From Acidobacteriota bacterium (GTDB lineage Bacteria; Acidobacteriota; Terriglobia; Bryobacterales; Bryobacteraceae): a DNA stretch of 5,307 nt. The DNA lies in the NCBI GenBank assembly GCA_026394095.1, contig JAPKYY010000119.1:7799-13105 (forward strand), read 5' to 3'. Positions 1 to 5,307 of the stretch are shown here, piece after piece; position 1 is the first letter of the stretch; every line of letters begins with the position of its first letter. The notes beneath the pieces were generated by a model. It worked only from the letters and a program-made list of their open reading frames with translations, did no database searches and was not told where the DNA came from. Made by a program: the position numbers and the translations under genes.

Positions 1-1
1 G

Positions 2-604
2 AGAACGCTCGAACGCTACCAGATCGGCTATCCCTTCCTGCTCTACGCCGGAAGCGTCCGTCCACAGAAGAATGTGACGAGACTTGTCGAAGCCTTCGCC
101 GTCTTGCGCAATGAACTGGAGAATCACCCTCAATACAAAGATCTGCGCCTCATCATCATTGGAGACGAAATGTGGAAACATCCTCAGGTGCGGCGGATGG
201 TGATCCAGACCCGCATGGAGCCCTACGTGCGCTTTTTTGGCTTTGTACCTTTTGACACTCTGCGCGTCTTCTATTCCGCCGCTACTGCCTTCGTTTTTCC
301 ATCTCTGTATGAGGGTTTTGGAATGCCGCCACTGGAGGCTATGGCGTCCGGAACGCCTGTGGTGTGCTCAGGAACCAGTTCGCTGCCCGAGGTAGTGGGA
401 GACGCCGCTGTGCTGGTGAACCCCGAGAACGTCTTCGATATTGCCCGTGGGATTCGGGAAGTGCTTTTAGATCAACCACTTCGAGCGGATTTGATCGCCC
501 GGGGCCATGCCCAGGCCAGAACCTACCACTGGGAACGTACCGCGAGGGAAGTTCTTGAGGTTTACCGCGAAGCGAAAGAGATAGTGCACGGAAAATCGAA
601 ATAA
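2..604 (+). CDS. GT4-type (group 1) glycosyltransferase, C-terminal part, 5' end outside window
   Basis: This is the C-terminal Rossmann domain of a retaining GT-B glycosyltransferase, which transfers a sugar from a nucleotide-sugar donor, usually in cytoplasmic assembly of surface polysaccharide or glycolipid. The frame is open from base 2, so the gene starts upstream; 200 residues are visible before the TAA at 602-604. The first residues include YAGSVRPQKN, the usual opening strand and basic donor-phosphate loop of this domain. The segment YEGFGMPPLEAMASGTPVV carries the family's E-x7-E motif, with Glu codons at 311-313 and 335-337. It is followed by the usual SSLPEVVGDAAVLVNPEN stretch and a C-terminal helix (TYHWERTAREVLEVYREA). 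An internal GTG at 74 could be mistaken for the start, but the homologous sequence clearly continues upstream of it. Donor and acceptor cannot be told from this half. No clear hairpin-plus-T-run terminator follows. Confidence 0.93.
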   Translation, partial: RTLERYQIGYPFLLYAGSVRPQKNVTRLVEAFAVLRNELENHPQYKDLRLIIIGDEMWKHPQVRRMVIQTRMEPYVRFFGFVPFDTLRVFYSAATAFVFPSLYEGFGMPPLEAMASGTPVVCSGTSSLPEVVGDAAVLVNPENVFDIARGIREVLLDQPLRADLIARGHAQARTYHWERTAREVLEVYREAKEIVHGKSK

Positions 605-608
605 TATC

Positions 609-680
609 AAAGTATTTAACGAATAAATATTTGTCATATTCCAATCGGTCTCCAATTAAGCCTATTATTTGCAATACTTT
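609..680. repeat. 8-base inverted repeat AAAGTATT / AATACTTT
   Basis: The arms at 609-616 (AAAGTATT) and 673-680 (AATACTTT) are exact reverse complements with 56 bases between them. They begin five bases after the glycosyltransferase stop. The flanking bases do not extend the pairing, and in sequence this AT-rich an 8-base match can occur by chance. No function is assigned. Confidence 0.35.
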
Positions 681-685
681 AAAGA

Positions 686-711
686 AGTACTACTCGCTCC
701 ATTACAGTACT
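686..711. repeat. Paired AGTACT palindromes
   Basis: AGTACT occurs at 686-691 and again at 706-711, exactly 20 bases apart start to start. Each copy is itself palindromic, so together they can form a 6-base-pair stem with a 14-base loop or serve as two half-sites on the same face of the helix at two turns. No T-run follows, so it does not look like an intrinsic terminator for the upstream gene. An operator is possible but unproven. Confidence 0.35.
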
Positions 712-822
712 GATCAAAAATAATAATTGAATAATTAGGCGAATAATACAATTATTGTTCATGCAGTGCCGGAGGGGATTCTGGCCTGCCGCTCGAATCA
801 GTAGAAAAACAATAACTAGGAT

Positions 823-827
823 GGAAG
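823..827 (+). promoter_or_regulatory. Likely ribosome binding site for the Cys-cluster gene
   Basis: GGAAG lies four bases before the ATG at 832, a short but usable Shine-Dalgarno spacing. An in-frame TAG at 817-819 rules out any start further upstream, so this site and the ATG at 832 agree with each other. Confidence 0.4.
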
Positions 828-831
828 CCCA

Positions 832-1515
832 ATGGAATGGACTCGAAGTGAAACAATCGGTTTGGCCAGTGCATCGTGTGTCTTTTGTCGCGGCCTGGGG
901 CTGCGCAAGACTCCGGTTAAAGAAGATACAAAGCCGTGCGGATGTGTATTCCGCGCGATTTTTCGCGCCTGTTTTGTGCGCTACCGGCACTGCGTAGAAA
1001 AAGCTGGTGTCACCAGCTGCATGACCCTCGATCATGCCGAAGGCCCGACCGGCCATCGGTTCTGGGGTCGTCGCAATGAAGAATACATTGCCGACTTTGA
1101 ACTGGTCTGCCGCCGCAGCCTGAATCGCGAAGAATACGAAGTGTTCCACTGGCATTTCCTGCAAGGCGCAGACTGGAAGTACTGCATCCAGAAGATTGGC
1201 ATAGACAAAGGAACCTTCTTCCACGATGTTTATTGCCTGCAAGAGAAGCTCGGGCGGGTTTTCAGTGAATTGCAGCCCTACGCACATTTCCCTCTGGACG
1301 AATACTTCAGCGGCATCAAAATGCGCAAAGTTGCTGTGATGCAATTGCGTGGGCCGCGCGAGATCGTAGGCGGCGAGGACGAAGAAATCGAAATCGAAGA
1401 GAAGGTGGAAGACCTCACCGTTGTCGCCGAAACCAATGTTGTAGAGATGCCGCGCTGCAGCGACAAGGTAGCGCGCAAGTTCCCCTGGCGTCGCCGCCCG
1501 ATCAAGGCCGCCTAG
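832..1515 (+). CDS. Uncharacterised Cys-cluster / sigma-region-4-like helix-turn-helix protein
   Basis: I do not recognise a named function for this 227-residue protein. Three zones are visible. Residues 16-63 are Cys-rich: CxxC at 16/19 followed by GLG (like one DnaJ-type CxxCxGxG repeat), then CxC at 36/38, then Cys 47, 54 and 63, which suggests a small zinc site. Residues about 95-150 (RSLNREEYEVFHWHFLQGAD, then KIGIDKGTFFHDVYCLQEKLGR) read like the paired helices of a sigma-70 region 4 or related helix-turn-helix, ending in LQPYAHFPLDEYF. Residues about 180-195 are strongly acidic, and the last residues are basic (WRRRP). There is no signal peptide or membrane segment, so it should be cytoplasmic. 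A stop codon upstream in frame fixes ATG 832 as the earliest ATG start. From memory, similar proteins recur in Solibacter-like Acidobacteriota. A role in transcription is inference; a decayed phage regulator is an alternative. Confidence 0.8.
   Translation: MEWTRSETIGLASASCVFCRGLGLRKTPVKEDTKPCGCVFRAIFRACFVRYRHCVEKAGVTSCMTLDHAEGPTGHRFWGRRNEEYIADFELVCRRSLNREEYEVFHWHFLQGADWKYCIQKIGIDKGTFFHDVYCLQEKLGRVFSELQPYAHFPLDEYFSGIKMRKVAVMQLRGPREIVGGEDEEIEIEEKVEDLTVVAETNVVEMPRCSDKVARKFPWRRRPIKAA
1512..1515. other. Overlapping convergent stop codons (CTAG)
   Basis: The palindrome CTAG supplies the TAG of the Cys-cluster gene on the plus strand (1513-1515) and the TAG of the M28 gene on the minus strand (1514-1512). 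The two coding regions therefore overlap by four bases, and no intergenic terminator can exist between them. Confidence 0.9.
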
Positions 1516-2760
1516 GGCCGTGAGGCCGCATTGACCCCAATCATCAAAGCCAGTTTGGCGACGATCTCATTGGATGTCATGTCCCAATCGGGCGAATATT
1601 CGTCCGAAGGTTGATGATAATGCTTCTGGTTGTAATCCTGGGCAAAGGCTCCAGGGACATCGACCGGAATCAGCGAGAAGGCTGAAACACCGGCCTTCAC
1701 GAAACTGAAGTGATCACTGCGAAATGCCGTACCAGCCTCGGGCCGCGGGTCTGGACGCAAGGCAACCCCGTAACGCCTGGCTGCTTCTTCAACAAGCGGC
1801 CAGGCGTTTGCCTTGTCTTCCCCCAAAACAAGCAGGCCGCCGGGCTTGCCGCCCGGCACGATGCCGTCCACATTGATATTCAACTTCGCAGCCGTCAGTG
1901 GCAGGATCGGATTGCGGGTATAGTAATCAGACCCGCGCAGGCCACTCTCTTCCCCGGTCACCGCAAGAAAGAGAACGCTCCGGCGAGGCCGCGGGCTCAT
2001 CGCTGCCCAGGCCCGGGCAAACTCAATCAACATCGCGCAACCGCTTGCGTTGTCTACGGCCCCGTTGAAGATTCGGTCTTTGCCTACGAGCCCGATGCCC
2101 AGGTGGTCCCAGTGGGCCGAATACAGAACATGCTCATCACTAGTGGACGTGTCAGAACCCTGCACGCGCGCCACCACGTTTTGCGATTCGATTGATGGCC
2201 CCGGTAGCACCTTGCCGGGCGGCTTCTTCAAATTTGTAGGTCCAGCGGCCAAAATAGGTTAACGCCTTCCCGCCAAAGAATGCCGGATCCTCACTTGGAG
2301 GCTCCCCGGTAAAAAGTACGACAATCTTGCCCTTTGCATCCACGCCGGCGTAATCATCCCAGCCGAACTCAGGTGCTCGAATCCCGTGGCCGACAAAGAC
2401 AAGGGGCGCCGACAAGCTAACCAAGTCCTCCTGCGTGTGTGTCGACCCAACAAAATCTTTGCGCCAGGCCAGCGGCTTGCCACCGATTGAGATGCGCGAG
2501 GCCGGGCTCACCAGCACACCCGCCAGTGGCACGCGCTGAAAGAATGTACCGCGATCCCCAGCGCCCCTGGCACCGGCGGCCTCAAAGGCCGAAGCGAGAT
2601 ACTGCGTCGTCAATTCGCCACCGCGAGTTCCAACTGCACGCCCTTCCAGCAGGTCGCTCGAAAGGAAGCGGATATGGGCCCGCAATCGGTCTCCCTCAAT
2701 CGAAAGTGGCTGCCCAAAAGCAGAAATCACAAAAAGAAATACGCAGAACAAGCGGGACAT
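1512..2760 (-). pseudogene. M28 family zinc aminopeptidase, broken by an internal out-of-frame deletion
   Basis: M28 peptidases are exported di-zinc enzymes that remove N-terminal residues from peptides. The first part (2760 down to about 2194, 189 residues) has a signal peptide (MSRLFCVFLFVISAFG, then Q), the LRAHIRFLSSDLLEGRAVGTRGGE region and the start of the inserted PA-like domain (VFVGHGIRAPEFGWDDYAGV), ending at ARQGATGAI. That frame then runs 13 unrelated residues to a stop at 2152. The second part resumes in another frame at about 2189 with ESQNVVARVQGSD and keeps every expected zinc or catalytic residue: AHWD (His codon 2112-2114), NGAVDNASG, TGEESGLRGS, INVDG and KHYHQPSDEY (second His, 1614-1616). 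Joined, the product would be about 414 residues; related proteins as I recall them are over 500. About 90-100 residues are missing between GAI and ESQNVV. It is probably inactive, unless the break is an assembly error. Confidence 0.85.
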
Positions 2761-2787
2761 AGATTGAGTTTAGCTAGCCTCAATAGT

Positions 2788-4824
2788 ATGCAGGTGCTTT
2801 TGGTTCGCAAGGGTCCGGTCGAATACACCCTCCACGAAGAGACATGGGTCGACGACTACGCTTGGCTACGCGATAAAGAAAACCCCGAGTTGCTGGCGCA
2901 TCTTGAGGCCGAAAATTCTCATACCAGCGCTGCGATGGCGCACACCGAAGACTGGCAGAAATCCTTATACGATGAGATCCTGAGCCGCATCCAGCAAAGC
3001 GACCTGAGTGTGCCGGTTAAAGACGGCCCCTATTTTTATTACACGCGCACGGAAGAGGGCAAGCAGTACCCGATCTACTGTCGCAAGCACCACAGTCTCG
3101 ACGCTGCCGAAGAGATCTTTCTCGATTCCAACGAACTGGCCGAGCGTCAGGATTACTTCCGCATCGGTGTGCTCGAAACCAGTCCTGACCATCGCCTGCT
3201 GGCCTATTCCACCGACCTTGAAGGCGATGAGGATTACACGATTCGCATCAAGGATCTCGCAGCTGGCATACTCTACCCGGATCGGATTGAACGAACTTAC
3301 GATTCCTTAGCCTGGGCTGCCGACAACCTCACGTTTTTTTACAACGTACTCGATGCAGCCAGACGCCCGCATCGCATATTCCGCCATTGTCTGCGGCAGG
3401 AAGCCAACACCGACACCCTCATCTATGAGGAGAACGACGAGCGCTTCCGGGTTGATATCTACAAGACACGCAGCAGCAAGTATCTGATCCTCGAGACAAG
3501 ATCCTCCACTACAACCGAGCTACGTCTTTGTGACGCCAGTGCCTCTGATCATGACTTCGAGATCTTCCGGCCAAGACAGCAGGACATCGAGTACAACCTC
3601 ACGCACCAGGGCGACTGGTTCTATCTGCGTATCAACGACCGCGGGCGCAACTTTCGCCTCATCCGAACCCCAGTCAACAATTGGGCTGAGAGCGCATTGG
3701 AAGAAATTCTCCCGCACCGCCCCGACGTCTATCTGGAACATATCACCGCGCTCAGCGGCTATCTGATCGTTACCGAGCGCGTTGGCGGCCTGCGGCGCTT
3801 TCGCTATCGCAAGGCTGACGACAAGCAGTGGCACAGCCTTGAATTTGGAGAAGCCGCCTATGCAGTTGGGCTCACCGGCAATCGGGATTTCTATGAAGAC
3901 ACGATGCGTTATGTCTACCAGTCTCCTGTAACTCCGCCCAGTGTCTTTGATTTCCACTTTGCCACCGGCGAGCACGAGCTAAAGAAGCGCACTCCCGTGG
4001 CTGGCGACTTTCACCCGGAGCGTTACACCGTAGAACGCACCCACGCCACCAGCCACGATGGAGTCGAGGTGCCGGTAGTGCTGATCTACCGGCAGGATCT
4101 CGATCGCACAAGGCCCCATCCCTTGCTGCTTTATGGCTATGGCGCATACGGTGCCAATTCTGATGCCACCTTCAGCACCTCCCGTTTGAGCCTGCTCGAC
4201 CGGGGTGTTGTTTATGCCATTGCGCAGGTGCGTGGTGGTGCAGAGATGGGCCAGCCCTGGCACGACGAAGGCCGCATGAAGAAGAAGCGCAACAGCTTTC
4301 TCGATTTCATCTCCTGTGCCGAGATGCTAATCGCCAAAGGCTGGACAACGACACCGCAGCTGATCATCGAAGGCGGCAGTGCCGGTGGCCTTCTTGTTGG
4401 CGGCGCAATCACGATGCGGCCGGAGCTCTTTGGTGCAGTACTCGCTCACGTGCCTTTCGTCGACGTTCTGCACACCATGCTCGACGCAACATTGCCCCTG
4501 ACTGTGGGTGAATACGAAGAGTGGGGCAACCCGGCCGACCCTGAGTATTTTTTCGCCATGCGCGAGTATTCCCCTTATGACAATACCCGCGAGGCCGAAT
4601 ATCCACCGATGCTCGTTACTGCCGGCCTCAACGACCCGCGAGTCGCCTACTGGGAGCCAGCCAAATGGGTAGCCCGCCTGCGCGAAAACAATCTTAAGCC
4701 CAGCGAAATCCTGCTCAAAGTCAATATGGGCGCAGGCCATTTTGGCGCATCCGGCCGCTATGACCGCATTCAGGAAATCGCCTTTGAATACTCCTGGCTA
4801 CTTAAGACCTGGAACTTGATATAG
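2788..4824 (+). CDS. ptrB: Oligopeptidase B (S9A prolyl oligopeptidase family)
   Basis: Oligopeptidase B is a serine peptidase that cuts short peptides after Arg or Lys. This 678-residue protein (E. coli PtrB has 686) aligns with the E. coli enzyme by eye along its whole length: a short N-terminal part (DDYAWLRDKENPELLAHLEAEN), a seven-bladed beta-propeller over roughly residues 70-400, and a C-terminal alpha/beta-hydrolase domain. The triad is Ser531 in GGSAGG, Asp616 in GLNDPRV and His651 in GAGHFG, each one residue from the E. coli numbering. GEYEEWGNP keeps Glu575 and Glu577, the pair that gives P1 Arg/Lys preference. Asp459 of the S2 site is kept but the second S2 acid is Thr461. No signal peptide is seen, so it is cytoplasmic. 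ATG 2788 fits the family start; the frame stays open back to 2674, but that adds 38 unrelated residues inside the M28 gene. No strong Shine-Dalgarno precedes 2788; TTG 2764 is a weaker alternative. Confidence 0.95.
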   Translation: MQVLLVRKGPVEYTLHEETWVDDYAWLRDKENPELLAHLEAENSHTSAAMAHTEDWQKSLYDEILSRIQQSDLSVPVKDGPYFYYTRTEEGKQYPIYCRKHHSLDAAEEIFLDSNELAERQDYFRIGVLETSPDHRLLAYSTDLEGDEDYTIRIKDLAAGILYPDRIERTYDSLAWAADNLTFFYNVLDAARRPHRIFRHCLRQEANTDTLIYEENDERFRVDIYKTRSSKYLILETRSSTTTELRLCDASASDHDFEIFRPRQQDIEYNLTHQGDWFYLRINDRGRNFRLIRTPVNNWAESALEEILPHRPDVYLEHITALSGYLIVTERVGGLRRFRYRKADDKQWHSLEFGEAAYAVGLTGNRDFYEDTMRYVYQSPVTPPSVFDFHFATGEHELKKRTPVAGDFHPERYTVERTHATSHDGVEVPVVLIYRQDLDRTRPHPLLLYGYGAYGANSDATFSTSRLSLLDRGVVYAIAQVRGGAEMGQPWHDEGRMKKKRNSFLDFISCAEMLIAKGWTTTPQLIIEGGSAGGLLVGGAITMRPELFGAVLAHVPFVDVLHTMLDATLPLTVGEYEEWGNPADPEYFFAMREYSPYDNTREAEYPPMLVTAGLNDPRVAYWEPAKWVARLRENNLKPSEILLKVNMGAGHFGASGRYDRIQEIAFEYSWLLKTWNLI

Positions 4825-4836
4825 AGTGAGACTAAG

Positions 4837-5307
4837 ATGAGCGAATTTGTACTTCCACGCCGAGAGGCCCTCAAAGCCGGGGCAGGACTGGTTTCGATCG
4901 CAGCTATGGCACAGCCTAACGCTGCCACCTGGACTGCCCAGACCCTCGATGAACACCAATTGGCTACCGTCGAATTGCTTGGCGATCTCATCATCCCGGC
5001 CACCGATACGCCTGGCGCCAAGGCCGCTCTCGTTCATCGCTATGTCGATCTATTCCTTACCGATGGTCCCGATAGCGACCGTGTGCGCTTCCTCGAAGGC
5101 CTCGGCTGGCTCGATGGCTATACCCAGGGCAAGTTTCAGAAACCCTTCATCAAGCTGAGCAACGCCGATCAGATTCAGGTTCTTCAGACTCTCGACCGGG
5201 ACAGTGAATTTGGAATCGACCAGGGCCACCAGTTTTTCCGCATTACCAAGAGCCTCGTTTCACGCATTTACTACAACACCGAGATCGGCTATAGGGAACT
5301 CAACAAG
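4837..5307 (+). CDS. Gluconate 2-dehydrogenase subunit 3 family protein, 3' end outside window
   Basis: This is the small subunit of membrane-associated, FAD-dependent sugar or polyol dehydrogenases, which oxidise substrates in the periplasm and pass electrons to a cytochrome c partner. The 157 visible residues start with a twin-arginine export signal: PRREALKAG (Arg8-Arg9), a short hydrophobic stretch, and AMA before Gln26 as a likely cleavage site. The mature part shows family features: LATVELLGDLIIPATDTPGAKAA near the start, a YVDLFLTDG helix, and FFRITKSLVSRIYYNTEIGYREL near the C-terminus, so only a few dozen residues are probably missing. The gene begins 12 bases after the oligopeptidase B stop; GAGTGAG at 4824-4830 is a weak ribosome site. 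In known systems this subunit carries the export signal for a GMC flavoprotein encoded next to it, so such a gene is expected downstream. The substrate cannot be told from this subunit. Confidence 0.9.
   Translation, partial: MSEFVLPRREALKAGAGLVSIAAMAQPNAATWTAQTLDEHQLATVELLGDLIIPATDTPGAKAALVHRYVDLFLTDGPDSDRVRFLEGLGWLDGYTQGKFQKPFIKLSNADQIQVLQTLDRDSEFGIDQGHQFFRITKSLVSRIYYNTEIGYRELNK

Larger units (their letters stand above)
605..831. other. AT-rich non-coding stretch between glycosyltransferase and Cys-cluster gene
   Basis: About 227 bases hold no supported gene. The first ~155 bases are strongly AT-rich compared with the flanking GC-rich genes, and composition returns to normal from about 765. 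The stretch contains an 8-base inverted repeat, two copies of the palindrome AGTACT, the palindrome AAATATTT at 625-632, and the short hairpin AATAAT-aca-ATTATT at 742-756. GAATAAT also occurs twice, at 729-735 and 741-747. TACAAT at 747-752 would make an acceptable -10 box for the downstream gene, but no good -35 sits 16-18 bases upstream; TTGAAT at 727-732 is too close. It probably carries the downstream promoter. Whether it is also a remnant of transferred DNA is a guess. Confidence 0.6.

Noticed and set aside
755..997. Plus-strand open frame starting in the spacer, with ATGs at 761 and 821
   Set aside because: It overlaps the start of the 832-1515 gene in another frame, has no recognisable domain, and stops early. 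The 832 frame has the Cys cluster and helix-turn-helix.
679..1344. Long minus-strand open frame (221 residues) opposite the Cys-cluster gene
   Set aside because: It extends into the AT-rich spacer, shows no recognisable domain, and mirrors a plus-strand gene that has ordered motifs, an upstream stop and a ribosome site.
1710..2195. Plus-strand open frame opposite the M28 catalytic half
   Set aside because: It is antisense to clear M28 metal-binding motifs and shows no motifs of its own.
2181..2200. Programmed ribosomal frameshifting in the M28 gene
   Set aside because: There is no homopolymer or slippery heptamer at the junction, and a shift would not restore the missing central block.
2674..2787. 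Upstream extension of oligopeptidase B to an ATG at 2674
   Set aside because: The extra 38 residues are unlike the family N-terminus and are read antisense through the M28 signal-peptide region. ATG 2788 gives the expected length and start.
3520..4740. Several minus-strand open frames opposite oligopeptidase B
   Set aside because: They are antisense to a well-conserved full-length enzyme and carry no recognisable domains.
1..5307. CRISPR array, tRNA, rRNA, insertion sequence or defence island
   Set aside because: No regularly spaced repeats, clover-leaf sequences, transposase motifs, terminal repeats with target duplications, or defence-related domains were seen on either strand.

Overview
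The window looks like chromosomal DNA from a GC-rich, Gram-negative soil bacterium. The best guess is Acidobacteriota, near Candidatus Solibacter or Bryobacter. This rests on recalled resemblance: a cysteine-cluster plus helix-turn-helix protein of a kind I associate with that group, an M28 peptidase with its style of sequence, and a Tat-exported gluconate dehydrogenase small subunit. No database search was possible.

Layout, left to right. Bases 2-604 (+) are the C-terminal part of a GT4-type glycosyltransferase that enters from the left edge. Bases 605-831 are a non-coding stretch, strikingly AT-rich over its first ~155 bases, with short inverted repeats. Bases 832-1515 (+) encode a 227-residue protein with an N-terminal Cys cluster, a sigma-region-4-like helical segment and an acidic tail; it may be a small DNA- or RNA-polymerase-associated regulator. 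Bases 1512-2760 (-) hold an M28 metallopeptidase gene broken in the middle: an N-terminal half with signal peptide and a C-terminal half with all zinc ligands lie in different frames, and a central block of roughly 90-100 residues expected for the family is missing. Bases 2788-4824 (+) encode a full-length oligopeptidase B (S9A) with an intact catalytic triad. Twelve bases later, at 4837, a Tat-exported gluconate 2-dehydrogenase subunit 3 begins and runs off the right edge.

The genes do not form one obvious pathway. The two peptidase genes are divergent with only 27 bases between their start codons. The small regulator-like gene and the M28 gene converge so tightly that their stop codons overlap in a CTAG. 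Oligopeptidase B and the dehydrogenase subunit are co-directional and closely spaced, so they may be co-transcribed, with a GMC-type flavoprotein subunit expected just beyond the window. I see no CRISPR array, tRNA, rRNA, insertion sequence or convincing new multi-gene system. The points most worth checking are the internal out-of-frame deletion in the M28 gene, the unclassified Cys-cluster/HTH protein with its AT-rich upstream region, and a substitution at a specificity position in oligopeptidase B.
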